This document shows positions 1 to 6,747 of a stretch of 6,747 nt of DNA, piece after piece; the first letter of the stretch is position 1; every line of letters begins with the position of its first letter. The stretch is from NCBI GenBank assembly GCA_913062835.1, contig CAJXXD010000047.1:1-6747 (forward strand), written 5' to 3'. The notes beneath the pieces are model-generated. The model did no database searches, had not been told where the DNA came from, and saw nothing but the letters and a program-made list of their open reading frames with translations. The DNA comes from an uncultured Gammaproteobacteria bacterium (GTDB lineage Bacteria > Pseudomonadota > Gammaproteobacteria > Pseudomonadales > Litorivicinaceae). Both the position numbers and the translations under genes were made by a program.

Positions 1-177
1 ATCGGTATCGGTTTGATCAATGACCACCCGTTCAGAAAATCCCTGGGCACGCCCTGCGCGTCGCCAGAGGTCGCCGATACGTGTGATAAAGAACGCCTCG
101 TCTCCGATCAGTGCGGTGACAGGCCAGAGGGAGTCTTGCCAAGCACGGCCATCAAATTCATGAGCTTTGATGGCCAT
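1..177 (-). CDS. holA: DNA polymerase III subunit delta (HolA), N-terminal fragment cut by window edge
   Basis: HolA is the delta subunit of the DNA polymerase III clamp loader, which opens the beta sliding clamp. Only the first 59 codons are here; the frame is open at the left edge, so this is truncation by the window and not a broken gene. The ATG at 177-175 gives a protein starting MAIKAHEF. About 20 residues in it shows the family signature TALIGDEAFF (the usual form is YLLxGDEPLL), then RAGRAQGFSERVVID, which matches the AAxAxGFxExxxxD pattern at the start of the delta ATPase-like domain. The stretch after GDE reads FFITR where LLxQE is more common, a mild divergence. The start lies three bases after the lptE stop and has no strong Shine-Dalgarno sequence, so translation is probably coupled to lptE. 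Gene order leuS-lptE-holA is the usual gammaproteobacterial one and strongly supports the call. Confidence 0.88.
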   Translation of the reverse strand, partial: MAIKAHEFDGRAWQDSLWPVTALIGDEAFFITRIGDLWRRAGRAQGFSERVVIDQTDTD

Positions 178-180
178 CGG

Positions 181-705
181 TTAGGGCGTCCCGGTATCTG
201 TAGCCTCGAGTGCTTGGGCATAACGCACTCGGATGGACGGCACGATTTGTGCTGAAAGATCCGACTCCAGCCCTCGAAGCAACTGCGCCACCCGACTTGC
301 TTCGGCTGAGGTATCCGCTCCTGAGTCGACGTACACCAGTGTGGCTCTGACTTCGGTATCGGGGACTAACAGAGTGCGATCGGGCGCTTCCAGTCGATAG
401 GTGACCGTAAGGGCTAATTCAACCTGTTCTTTGTTGTCAGGCAAGGGCCCAAGGACTCGCTTGCTTTGCACGGGAAGGCTCAAGGTGAGAGTGACTGCGT
501 CGGTGGCGCGGTCGGTGAGCTCAGCCCCCTGTTCCTCAAATTGACGACGAACCTCACGCGCGACCGGTGCAAAGGGATCCGGTGTAACCAAGCGAATCCG
601 CGGCGGCAATTCGCCCACAATCGGACCCGTGCCACGTAACCGAAATCCGCATCCGGTGAGGCCGGCGGCCACTGTCAAAGTGAGAAAACTGCGACGCGAA
701 ATCAT
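181..705 (-). CDS. lptE: LPS-assembly lipoprotein LptE (RlpB)
   Basis: LptE is the outer-membrane lipoprotein that sits inside the LptD barrel and helps insert lipopolysaccharide into the outer leaflet. The product has 174 residues, within the usual range. It starts with a lipoprotein signal peptide: an arginine pair at residues 4-5, a hydrophobic stretch at 7-17, and the lipobox LTGC with Cys19 as the predicted lipidated residue. Gly20 follows, so there is no aspartate inner-membrane retention signal. CGFRLRG directly after the lipobox is the LptE hallmark. The rest is a single small alpha/beta domain, with the typical late segment around [13 protein letters not shown] (142-154). The n-region reads SRRSFL, which resembles a Tat motif (see findings). 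The ATG overlaps the leuS stop (shared ATGA, 702-705), indicating translational coupling; the upstream Shine-Dalgarno is weak. Maturation would require Lnt, encoded upstream in the same cluster. The function rests on motifs and gene order. Confidence 0.93.
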   Translation of the reverse strand: MISRRSFLTLTVAAGLTGCGFRLRGTGPIVGELPPRIRLVTPDPFAPVAREVRRQFEEQGAELTDRATDAVTLTLSLPVQSKRVLGPLPDNKEQVELALTVTYRLEAPDRTLLVPDTEVRATLVYVDSGADTSAEASRVAQLLRGLESDLSAQIVPSIRVRYAQALEATDTGTP

Positions 706-3170
706 GCCGGCGCCACCACAAAGTTCACCAGCTTCCCAGGCACGACGATCGCTTTTTTCTCGGTCATTCCATCTAAAAACTTGGCCACCTGAGGGTCCTG
801 TCTGGCGAGATCCAAAATAGCATCCTGCGTGGCATCGGCGGCAACGTCAATGCGTGACCGTAATTTGCCATTGACCTGTACCACCAGAGTCAGCGTGTCT
901 CTCACCAAGGCGGCTTCATTCACAGTTGGCCAAGGTGTATCACGGAGTGCTTGGGTTTGTCCGAGGGCTGTCCAGAGGTGTTCGCAGAGGTGCGGTGTGA
1001 TAGGCGAGAGGAGAATCACCAGGGTTCGAATCGCTTCATTGGCGACCGCGTGATCTGTCTCTGTGTTCGCCTCAAATTTTTGAACCTGATTGGTCAGTTC
1101 CATGATGGCGGCAATGGCCGTGTTGAAGTGGTAGCGGCGGCCGATGTCGTCGGTGACTTTCGCAATGGTTTCATGAACCTTTCGGTACAGATCACGGCCA
1201 CTGTCACTCAATGCAGCCATTTGTAACGCTGCATCGCTCGTTGATACGCCTGCATCGATGTGATCACTGACCACCGCATGGATCCGTTTCAGGAACCGGT
1301 GTGCGCCTGCGACCCCGTCATCTGACCATTCCAAGGACAGTTCAGGCGGTGCGGCGAACATCATGAACAAACGGACTGTGTCTGCTCCGTATTGATCAAT
1401 CAAGGCTTGGGGGTCGACCGTGTTGCCTTTAGACTTCGACATTTTAGAGCCGTCTTTCAACACCATCCCTTGAGTCAATAGCTTCTTGAAGGGTTCGTCA
1501 GAATCAACCAGGCCTAAATCACGCAATACCTTGTGGAAGAATCGGGCGTATAGCAGGTGCAAGATGGCATGCTCAATACCGCCAATATACAGATCGACTG
1601 GGAGCCAGTGATTTGCGTGTTGATCGAGCATGGCATCGTTCGAGAAGGCACTGGCGAAACGGGCGTAATACCAACTCGACTCCATAAAGGTGTCGAAGGT
1701 GTCTGTTTCCCGACGAGCAGGCCGGCCTGTTTCGGGGTCTACCGTTTCGATGAAATCAGTGCGCTTGCCAAGTGGGCTGCCTGACCCATCGACGACCACG
1801 TCCTCAGGCAAGATGACGGGCAGGTCTTCGTCGCGAACGGTCTTCATGCCTTCATCTGTGTGAATGACTGGGATAGGGCAGCCCCAATAACGCTGTCGAC
1901 CGACACCCCAATCGCGTAGACGATAATTGGTGGTAACCCGGCCTATATTCTTGGCCTCAAGCGCCTTGGCGACGCGTTCAAACGCCGCCTCGAAATCCAG
2001 TCCATCAAACTCCCCTGAGTTGATCGTGATTCCGGTTTTTTCACACCAGGCGGCCTCAGCTAGATTGTAAGACGCGTCCTCGCCTTGGGGTGCGAGAACG
2101 GGTTTGATCGGCAGGTCATACGCGGTCGCGAATTCCCAGTCTCTTTGGTCGTGTGCTGGCACAGCCATCACCGCGCCCGAGCCATAATCCATTAAGACGA
2201 AGTTGGCGATCCAAATCGGTAGCCGCTCACCGGTAAACGGATGAATCACGTACTCACCGGTCGCCATACCGCGCTTAGGTGCCTGGGCCAAATCAGCTTC
2301 CGCCACCGACATGTTGCCGCATTCTTCGATGAAGGCCGCTACCTCCGGCGAGCGTTCTGCCGCTTGCTTGGCAATCGGATGTTGGGCTGCCACTGCGACA
2401 TAGGTAATGCCCATAATGGTGTCGGGCCTTGTGGTGTAAACCTCTAGCCGTTCCGAGCAGCCGACCCGCTCAAAGCTAAACTCGACCCCCTGGCTTTTAC
2501 CGATCCAGTTCTTTTGCATGGTCTTGACCTGTTCAGGCCAGTCCACAGATTCCAGGTCCGCCAGCAGATCTTCAGCGTAGTCGGTGATTCGGATAAACCA
2601 TTGCTCGATTTCGCGCTGTTCCACCAAGGCGCCCGAGCGCCAACCGCGGCCATCAATCACCTGCTCGTTGGCGAGTACTGTCTGATCGACTGGATCCCAG
2701 TTCACACGTGCTTTTTTACGATAAGCCAGGCCTTTGTCCACCATGCGAGTAAATAGCCACTGTTCCCAGCGATAATACTCAGGCGTACAGGTGGCCAGTT
2801 CGCGTGACCAATCGTAGGCAAAGCCCAGTCGCTTGAGCTGGCCTCTCATGTGATCGATGTTGTCGTAGGTCCAGGCCGCGGGGGGCAGTTGATTTTTGAT
2901 GGCCGCATTTTCCGCCGGCATGCCAAAGGCATCCCAGCCCATGGGTTGCAAAACGTTGTAGCCCTGCATGGTCATGAAACGACTGATGACATCCCCAATG
3001 GTGTAGTTGCGCACATGACCCATATGCAGTTTTCCAGACGGATACGGAAACATGCACAGGCAATAAAATTTCGGTTTGGTTGGGTCTTCAACGGTCTTGA
3101 AGGCTTCTTGCTCAGCCCATTGGCTTTGCACGGCAGGCTCAATGACCAACGGTTGGTAATCGCGCTCCAT
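702..3170 (-). CDS. leuS: leucine--tRNA ligase (LeuRS), compact form
   Basis: Cytosolic class I aminoacyl-tRNA synthetase that charges tRNA-Leu and edits mischarged tRNA. From the ATG at 3170 it has 822 residues, against about 860 in E. coli. Landmarks: HIGH motif as HMGH in [11 protein letters not shown] (49-52); CP1 editing domain from about 220 to 420, with the threonine-rich TTRPDT (246-251) and [12 protein letters not shown] ending at the editing aspartate 341; [14 protein letters not shown] (421-434); KMSKS (576-580); an anticodon-binding helical domain from about 650; and a C-terminal tRNA-contact domain starting VVQVNGK (763-769). The frame is open up to 3308, but the alternative start there would add 46 residues not seen in the family and overlap lnt; MERDYQP matches the normal LeuRS N-terminus. 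AAGGA lies 13 bases upstream of this ATG, a long spacing. The leucine-specific insertion before KMSKS and the zinc-ribbon cysteines are absent (see findings). No frameshift is visible. Confidence 0.97.
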   Translation of the reverse strand: MERDYQPLVIEPAVQSQWAEQEAFKTVEDPTKPKFYCLCMFPYPSGKLHMGHVRNYTIGDVISRFMTMQGYNVLQPMGWDAFGMPAENAAIKNQLPPAAWTYDNIDHMRGQLKRLGFAYDWSRELATCTPEYYRWEQWLFTRMVDKGLAYRKKARVNWDPVDQTVLANEQVIDGRGWRSGALVEQREIEQWFIRITDYAEDLLADLESVDWPEQVKTMQKNWIGKSQGVEFSFERVGCSERLEVYTTRPDTIMGITYVAVAAQHPIAKQAAERSPEVAAFIEECGNMSVAEADLAQAPKRGMATGEYVIHPFTGERLPIWIANFVLMDYGSGAVMAVPAHDQRDWEFATAYDLPIKPVLAPQGEDASYNLAEAAWCEKTGITINSGEFDGLDFEAAFERVAKALEAKNIGRVTTNYRLRDWGVGRQRYWGCPIPVIHTDEGMKTVRDEDLPVILPEDVVVDGSGSPLGKRTDFIETVDPETGRPARRETDTFDTFMESSWYYARFASAFSNDAMLDQHANHWLPVDLYIGGIEHAILHLLYARFFHKVLRDLGLVDSDEPFKKLLTQGMVLKDGSKMSKSKGNTVDPQALIDQYGADTVRLFMMFAAPPELSLEWSDDGVAGAHRFLKRIHAVVSDHIDAGVSTSDAALQMAALSDSGRDLYRKVHETIAKVTDDIGRRYHFNTAIAAIMELTNQVQKFEANTETDHAVANEAIRTLVILLSPITPHLCEHLWTALGQTQALRDTPWPTVNEAALVRDTLTLVVQVNGKLRSRIDVAADATQDAILDLARQDPQVAKFLDGMTEKKAIVVPGKLVNFVVAPA

Positions 3171-3183
3171 AGAGAGTTCGGAA

Positions 3184-3188
3184 TCCTT
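3184..3188 (-). promoter_or_regulatory. possible leuS ribosome-binding site
   Basis: AAGGA on the minus strand lies 13 bases before the ATG at 3170. This is further than the usual 5-9 bases, so the site is probably weak. It is the only purine-rich Shine-Dalgarno-like element in the leader and supports initiation at 3170 over the far-upstream start at 3308. Confidence 0.35.
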
Positions 3189-3203
3189 GGCGTAAAGATT
3201 TAA

Positions 3204-3232
3204 AGGATACCGGGTCAGACCAGTCTCGGTAA
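3204..3232 (-). promoter_or_regulatory. weak sigma-70-like promoter candidate for leuS
   Basis: On the minus strand, TTACCG (3232-3227) and TATCCT (3209-3204) are separated by exactly 17 bases. They match the -35 and -10 consensus at 3 of 6 and 4 of 6 positions. Transcription would start near 3197, about 27 bases before the leuS ATG. The match is weak and could easily occur by chance; the main support is its location in the only gap of the cluster. Read-through from lnt is an equally good explanation for leuS expression. Confidence 0.2.
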
Positions 3233-3250
3233 GGGTTGCTCGTAAAAAAC

Positions 3251-4711
3251 TCAGGCTACATCGGATGCTTGATTCTTTCGGGTCAGGGTCAAGAGGATCA
3301 CCAACCACAGAATCAATGGCACCTCGCCCGCGTGCGCGTAGGGTGTGGTGATGGATACCGGTGCGACTGTCCCTTGTAACAAGCCTGGGCTAAACCGAGG
3401 TAGTTGTTGAGTGACTGTCCCTCTGGCATCGATCAAGGCAGTCCAACCGTCATTGGTGGCGCGAATCACGGGTTTGGCCAACTCACGCGCTCGGATACGA
3501 GCAATTTCCAGGTGTTGATCGGGCCCAATGCTGTCACCAAACCAAGTGTCATTAGAGACGGTGAGGATGGCATTGGCGTCCTTGGATAAAGAGCGAGCGA
3601 GTCCGGTATAGGCGATCTCATAACAAATCAAAGGCGCCATCACTAAGGACTCGTGGACGAGATGATCCTGTCGGCTACCCGGTACGATGGAGGACATGGG
3701 TAAATCGAAAAAGGCGATGAGTCCTCTGAGCCATTGTTCTAAAGGGACGTACTCACCAAAGGGTACCAGCCGTGTTTTGTCATACAGCCCCTGGCCCACG
3801 CCCAGGGTGAGTAAGCGATTGGTATAGCGTCCATCGTCTTGACCCAACACGCCGGTAATTAGGGTTTGTCCATCCCGTTTCAGTAAAGTATCTAAATCAG
3901 GCAGCATGCGCAGTGCCGCTTGATCGGTCATAGGCAGCGCCGTTTCTGGCCAGACAATGAGCGAAACAGACAGCGGCAGTCCTTCCCGAACATGGTTGGC
4001 AACGATCCCGTCGCGTGCCTCGAGGCGCCATTTTTCGGATTGTTGGATCACAGGTTGCCAGAGCGCCACGGAGACTTCAGTTTCAGGGGAGGGTATCTGA
4101 TGCGCGCGATCAAGTAGTGGGCCGCCGACTAGAATGGGGATGGCGACCCATAGAGGCTTGACTGATCTAGCCAGCAGGGCTGCCAGGCAGGTGCCTGCCA
4201 CGGTCGCCATCAGAGCCGAGACCCCGAAACTCCCGACCCAGGATAAATAGCCCTCAAAGGGGGAATCCAGCGCGGCATAGCCAAAGATCAGCCATGGGAA
4301 TCCGGTCAATGCCCAACTGCGCAGTGCCTCCAGGGTAACCCAGCATGCCATGAGCAACATAACCTGGCGGAAGGGCGTAGGCCAACGACGGTTCCAGGCC
4401 CCATAGGCCATCGAAGCCAGTCCCGGGAATATCGCAAGGCCAGCCGCGAATGCGCCCGTCATGAGCCAGGCCAGGCCTAGAGACGCGCCGCCATGATCGA
4501 TCATGCTGACCGAGACCCAGGACACGCCGCTTGCGAATAAACCAAATCCGTACCAAAAACCGGTCCAGAAGCTGGGCCAATGCCGTGTGAGCACCATCCA
4601 TAAGGCGAGGCTTATGATACCTAGCCACCACCATGAGAATGGTGCAAACGCGAGAGTCCCAAGCCCCCCTGAGGCGAGGGCAAGGAGGGTTCTATTGATC
4701 CGAGGACCCAT
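3251..4711 (-). CDS. lnt: apolipoprotein N-acyltransferase (Lnt)
   Basis: Integral inner-membrane enzyme that transfers the third acyl chain from a phospholipid to the N-terminal cysteine of apolipoproteins, the last step of lipoprotein maturation. The product has 486 residues (E. coli about 512). Hydrophobic segments fill residues 8-40, 53-70, 80-103, 115-135, 160-182 and 186-200, and one C-terminal segment lies at 464-478. Between them is a periplasmic nitrilase-like domain (about 212-450). The expected Glu-Lys-Cys triad is visible as Glu256 in WPETALP, Lys312 in [16 protein letters not shown] and Cys363 in ICYEIAY. Other family hallmarks are FFDLPMSS (334-341) and [17 protein letters not shown] (385-401). 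The N-terminus [22 protein letters not shown] fits the start at 4711, although it overlaps corC by 20 bases and has no clear Shine-Dalgarno sequence, implying translational coupling. All catalytic residues are intact, so it should be active. Lipoprotein LptE, encoded downstream, is a likely substrate. Confidence 0.97.
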   Translation of the reverse strand: MGPRINRTLLALASGGLGTLAFAPFSWWWLGIISLALWMVLTRHWPSFWTGFWYGFGLFASGVSWVSVSMIDHGGASLGLAWLMTGAFAAGLAIFPGLASMAYGAWNRRWPTPFRQVMLLMACWVTLEALRSWALTGFPWLIFGYAALDSPFEGYLSWVGSFGVSALMATVAGTCLAALLARSVKPLWVAIPILVGGPLLDRAHQIPSPETEVSVALWQPVIQQSEKWRLEARDGIVANHVREGLPLSVSLIVWPETALPMTDQAALRMLPDLDTLLKRDGQTLITGVLGQDDGRYTNRLLTLGVGQGLYDKTRLVPFGEYVPLEQWLRGLIAFFDLPMSSIVPGSRQDHLVHESLVMAPLICYEIAYTGLARSLSKDANAILTVSNDTWFGDSIGPDQHLEIARIRARELAKPVIRATNDGWTALIDARGTVTQQLPRFSPGLLQGTVAPVSITTPYAHAGEVPLILWLVILLTLTRKNQASDVA

Positions 4712-5546
4712 GCCGACGGACTTCGAGTAATCGGATGCGACGGTTGTCTGCGTTTAGCACAACAAAGTCGAGGCCGCCGAGGGTTGTTTTTTCACCGCGT
4801 GAGGGTAGGTGCCCAAATGCATGAGTCACCAGCCCACCGATGGTGTCGAACTCGGTGTCTGAAAACTGGGTATTGAACTCGGCGTTAAAATCCTCGATTT
4901 CAGTGATGGCTTTGACTAGGCTCGATCCGTTGGACTGATGACGGATGCTTAAGTCCTCGTCATGGTCGTGCTCGTCTTCAATTTCGCCGACGATTTGTTC
5001 CAAGACATCTTCGATGGTCACGAGCCCAGCCACTTCACCGTACTCGTCAATGACAACGGCCATGTGAGCTCGATTATCACGAAACTCCTTCAGCAGTTGA
5101 TCAAGACGTTTACTCTCGGGTACACGGCGTACTGGACGGGCGACTTCTTTGATTTCGAATCGTTCAAGATCTTGGCTGATCAGGAAGGGCAGTAAGTCTT
5201 TGGCCAGCAAGATGCCGAGCACTTCATTGGGTTGGTCACCCAAGACAGGAAATCGCGAGTGGGCTGATTCAATAACCCGTGGCAGGAATTCATCAGGCCG
5301 CTCACCGGCACGAATTGCCACCATTTGCTGCCGGGGAATCATGACTTCGCGCACCTGCATGTCAGACACCGACAGTGCGCCTTCTAAAATGGCGAGGGTT
5401 TCTTGATTGAATAGACCGCGGTGTTTCGCATCCCGCAACTCGTCTATCAACTCACTTTTGTTGCCAGCCTCACCTGAGATGACACCGGCTAAACGATCGA
5501 ACCAGGATCGTGAATCCTGGTTCTCGGGACTTCGTCCGTCGTTCAT
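4692..5546 (-). CDS. corC: CBS-domain protein CorC/YbeX (HlyC/CorC family, cytosolic)
   Basis: Cytosolic member of the HlyC/CorC family; 284 residues, close to E. coli YbeX (about 290). Order of parts: a short N-terminal region with SELIDELRDAKHRGLF (31-46) and the linker VREVMIPRQQMVAI (65-78); a CBS pair at roughly 65-125 and 132-190, with EVAGLVTIEDVLEQIVGEIEDE (171-192) in the second; an acidic, histidine-containing linker EDEHDHDED (190-198); and a C-terminal CorC_HlyC domain (about 205-278) containing FDTIGGLVTHAFGHLPSRGE. It lacks the DUF21 membrane domain of longer family members, so it should not itself be a transporter. The name CorC comes from magnesium and cobalt resistance genetics; the E. 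coli homologue has also been linked to ribosome metabolism, which fits its position after phoH and ybeY. CBS pairs usually bind adenine nucleotides. Its ATG overlaps the ybeY stop (ATGA, 5543-5546). The identity is firm; the molecular role is less settled. Confidence 0.93.
   Translation of the reverse strand: MNDGRSPENQDSRSWFDRLAGVISGEAGNKSELIDELRDAKHRGLFNQETLAILEGALSVSDMQVREVMIPRQQMVAIRAGERPDEFLPRVIESAHSRFPVLGDQPNEVLGILLAKDLLPFLISQDLERFEIKEVARPVRRVPESKRLDQLLKEFRDNRAHMAVVIDEYGEVAGLVTIEDVLEQIVGEIEDEHDHDEDLSIRHQSNGSSLVKAITEIEDFNAEFNTQFSDTEFDTIGGLVTHAFGHLPSRGEKTTLGGLDFVVLNADNRRIRLLEVRRHGSSDQ
5499..5523. repeat. perfect 10-bp inverted repeat, 5-base loop, inside the corC 5' coding region
   Basis: GAACCAGGAT at 5499-5508 is followed by five bases and then its exact reverse complement at 5514-5523. 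In the corC mRNA this would be a strong hairpin covering nucleotides 24-48 of the coding sequence, codons 8-16 (ENQDSRSWF). No U-run follows on either strand, so it does not look like an intrinsic terminator. Its position just inside a coupled start could influence translation of corC, or it may be chance. Confidence 0.6.
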
Positions 5547-6010
5547 GAATTGTTTTCGTCCTGGCTAAGGTAGGGATTAGGATAGCCCAGTTTGGAAAGA
5601 ATGCCGATCTCTTCTTGTTCCATGGTTTCGGCTTCCGCATCGTCTAAATGATCATAGCCCAGCAGATGAAGCACTCCGTGCACCACAAGGTGCGCTGTGT
5701 GTTGCTCTAGGGTTTTATTTTGCGCTTCGGCTTCGCGCGCGATCACCTGCCAACAGAGCGCCAAGTCACCGAGGACCCTAGGGCCTTCAGGCCAATCGAT
5801 GTCCGCCGGAAATGACAGCACATTGGTAGCGTAGTCTTTCCCGCGATAGGTGTGATTTAGGAGTCGTCCTTCAGAGTCATCCACGATCCGGATGGCCAGT
5901 TCAACAGGCTCTGTGATGTCTTGGCTTGAGAGAGCCGCTCTAGCCCATTGAATAAATGCGTCCTCGGTGAGCGAACAAAGCCCCGTCGCATCCTCAACCT
6001 CAATGGTCAT
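5543..6010 (-). CDS. ybeY: endoribonuclease / rRNA maturation factor YbeY
   Basis: YbeY is a small zinc-dependent metal-binding protein required for 16S rRNA 3'-end maturation and 70S ribosome quality control. With the start at 6010 it has 155 residues, the normal length for the family. The signature [11 protein letters not shown] supplies the three zinc-ligand histidines at 111, 115 and 121 (HxxxHxxxxxH). [14 protein letters not shown] (55-68) carries the conserved arginine 56 and the strand before the active site; LGDLALC (80-86) is also typical. The frame is open to an ATG at 6031, which would add seven residues (MPTKRHK). I prefer 6010: AAAAGG stands six bases upstream of it, and [11 protein letters not shown] aligns with known N-termini. 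The gene overlaps the phoH end by 11 bases and its stop overlaps the corC start, so all three are probably translated from one transcript. Confidence 0.96.
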   Translation of the reverse strand: MTIEVEDATGLCSLTEDAFIQWARAALSSQDITEPVELAIRIVDDSEGRLLNHTYRGKDYATNVLSFPADIDWPEGPRVLGDLALCWQVIAREAEAQNKTLEQHTAHLVVHGVLHLLGYDHLDDAEAETMEQEEIGILSKLGYPNPYLSQDENNS

Positions 6011-6747
6011 CTTGTGCCTTTTCGTAGGCATCTACGATGCGGCCTACAAGCGGGTGACGTACCACATCTTTGTAATCAAACCGCGTCATGGAGATGCCTT
6101 TGACCGACTTCAAAACCGTCACCGCATGGGTCAGTCCCGAATCACTTTTCCGAGGCAAATCGATTTGGCTTGGGTCGCCAGTGATCACCGCGGTGGACCC
6201 AAAGCCTAGTCGCGTCAAAAACATCTTCATCTGTTCGCGCGTTGTATTTTGCGACTCATCAAGGATGATGAAACTGTGGTTGAGCGTTCGTCCACGCATG
6301 TAGGCCAAGGGCGCAATTTCGATCACTTGCCGCTCCAAGAGCTTGCTGACTTTGTCGTACCCGAGCATTTCATAAAGGGCGTCGTACAAAGGCCTCAGGT
6401 AGGGGTCGATTTTTTGTGCTAGATCACCGGGCAAGAACCCGAGACGCTCACCGGCCTCCACCGCCGGGCGCACCAGTACAATGCGCTCCACCTTGTCACG
6501 ACGCAGTGCGTCGACCGCGCAAGCCACGGCGAGCCATGTTTTTCCAGTGCCGGCTGGGCCGATACCGAAGTTCACATCGTGCGAGAGAATCGCATCGATA
6601 TACCCTTTCTGATTTTTGCCACGTGGGCGAATCTTAATCTTGGGTGTATCGATTAAGACGTCCCGGTGATCGTCTTGCGCATACGCTTGAGCCTCTTGCA
6701 GATGCAAGTGCACCAAGTCATCGGATAATTCAGTGTCACGGGTTTCT
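6000..6747 (-). CDS. phoH: PhoH-like ATPase (YbeZ), N-terminus missing beyond the window
   Basis: PhoH/YbeZ is a cytosolic P-loop ATPase of helicase-like fold, functionally tied to YbeY in RNA metabolism. The last 248 residues are present and the frame is open to the right edge. Relative to E. coli YbeZ, roughly the first 80-100 residues, including the small N-terminal RNA-binding-like domain, lie outside. An internal TTG at 6716 is not the real start: the in-frame residues ahead of it ([10 protein letters not shown]) continue the alignment. Numbering from the first full codon, Walker A is GPAGTGKT (63-70), the [16 protein letters not shown] motif is at 93-108, [11 protein letters not shown] at 114-124, [12 protein letters not shown] at 145-156, Walker B ILDE at 161-164 followed by [15 protein letters not shown], and [12 protein letters not shown] at 188-199. 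All ATPase motifs look intact. Its stop overlaps the ybeY start by 11 bases. The E. coli ybeZYX-lnt operon is known to be heat-shock inducible; any such promoter here would be upstream of the window. Confidence 0.96.
   Translation of the reverse strand, partial: ETRDTELSDDLVHLHLQEAQAYAQDDHRDVLIDTPKIKIRPRGKNQKGYIDAILSHDVNFGIGPAGTGKTWLAVACAVDALRRDKVERIVLVRPAVEAGERLGFLPGDLAQKIDPYLRPLYDALYEMLGYDKVSKLLERQVIEIAPLAYMRGRTLNHSFIILDESQNTTREQMKMFLTRLGFGSTAVITGDPSQIDLPRKSDSGLTHAVTVLKSVKGISMTRFDYKDVVRHPLVGRIVDAYEKAQDDH
6017..6022 (-). promoter_or_regulatory. ybeY ribosome-binding site that decides the start
   Basis: AAAAGG on the minus strand lies six bases before the ATG at 6010, within the phoH 3' coding end. 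The alternative ATG at 6031 has no comparable element at usable spacing, so this site favours the shorter YbeY. Confidence 0.55.

Larger units (their letters stand above)
3171..3250 (-). other. intergenic gap between lnt and leuS (leuS 5' leader)
   Basis: This 80-base stretch is the only gap longer than three bases in the window, so it is the most likely place for transcription to restart at leuS. It contains no ATG other than the leuS start, no recognisable T-box (these are rare outside Gram-positives), and no stem followed by a U-run that would make a terminator for lnt. The run of T just after the lnt stop (3249-3244) lacks a preceding stem. Its first bases, read along leuS, are in frame with leuS and rich in leucine codons, but no start codon serves that frame except one inside lnt. 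Confidence 0.7.

Noticed and set aside
1..177. holA as a pseudogene or truncated gene
   Set aside because: The frame is open up to the first base of the window, so the truncation is due to the window edge.
1718..1729. 12-base palindrome CAGGCCGGCCTG in leuS
   Set aside because: A 12-base perfect palindrome is expected about once or twice in a window of this length; it lies in coding sequence and has no associated signal.
2850..3203. 117-codon plus-strand open frame opposite the leuS 5' end
   Set aside because: It is an antisense shadow of a highly conserved coding region, with no ribosome-binding site evidence or recognisable domain. The same applies to the other plus-strand open frames in the window.
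702..3308. 868-codon version of leuS starting at 3308
   Set aside because: The extra 46 residues overlap the lnt 3' end and have no counterpart at the LeuRS N-terminus; MERDYQP at 3170 matches the family start.
3789..3807. CCCTGG/CCAGGG inverted repeat in lnt as a possible terminator
   Set aside because: Only six base pairs, no U-run, and in the middle of a coding region.
4186..4199. GGCAGG/CCTGCC inverted repeat in lnt
   Set aside because: Six-base arms with a two-base centre inside a conserved membrane-segment coding region; readily explained by GC-rich codon use.
4254..4634. 126-codon minus-strand frame within lnt
   Set aside because: Out-of-frame shadow of the lnt membrane region, which is clearly the real gene by its catalytic motifs and continuous membrane segments.
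5543..6031. 162-residue version of YbeY starting at 6031
   Set aside because: The upstream ATG lacks a ribosome-binding site at usable spacing and adds MPTKRHK, which is not typical; the ATG at 6010 has AAAAGG six bases before it.

Overview
The window holds seven genes, all on the minus strand and packed end to end: phoH (ybeZ), ybeY, corC (ybeX), lnt, leuS, lptE and holA, in transcription order from the right edge to the left. phoH is cut by the right edge (its N-terminal part is missing). holA is cut by the left edge (only its first 59 codons are present). The combination ybeZ-ybeY-ybeX-lnt plus leuS-lptE-holA is a chromosomal core cluster typical of Gammaproteobacteria, and the protein sequences fit that class. 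I cannot name a genus. The gene content is housekeeping, with no sign of a mobile element, phage, CRISPR array, RNA gene or recent transfer.

Layout. Positions 6000-6747: PhoH-like ATPase. 5543-6010: YbeY endoribonuclease / rRNA maturation factor, overlapping phoH by 11 bases. 4692-5546: cytosolic CBS-pair protein CorC/YbeX, overlapping ybeY by an ATGA junction. 3251-4711: apolipoprotein N-acyltransferase Lnt, overlapping corC by 20 bases. 3171-3250: the only real intergenic gap (80 bases), the most plausible place for a leuS promoter. 702-3170: leucyl-tRNA synthetase. 181-705: LptE, the lipoprotein plug of the LPS translocon, joined to leuS by another ATGA overlap. 1-177: start of holA, the DNA polymerase III delta subunit, three bases after the lptE stop.

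How the genes fit together. phoH-ybeY-corC is a widely conserved module linked to RNA and ribosome maintenance. lnt completes lipoprotein acylation in the inner membrane, and LptE downstream is itself a lipoprotein that would need Lnt to mature before delivery to the outer membrane. leuS and holA are translation and replication housekeeping genes. The overlaps suggest two translationally coupled units, phoH-ybeY-corC-lnt and leuS-lptE-holA, possibly joined by read-through.

I found no undescribed system. The points worth a second look are modest: a compact LeuRS lacking both the leucine-specific insertion and the zinc-ribbon cysteines seen in E. coli, an LptE signal peptide carrying a twin-arginine-like motif, and a perfect 10-bp hairpin inside the start of corC.
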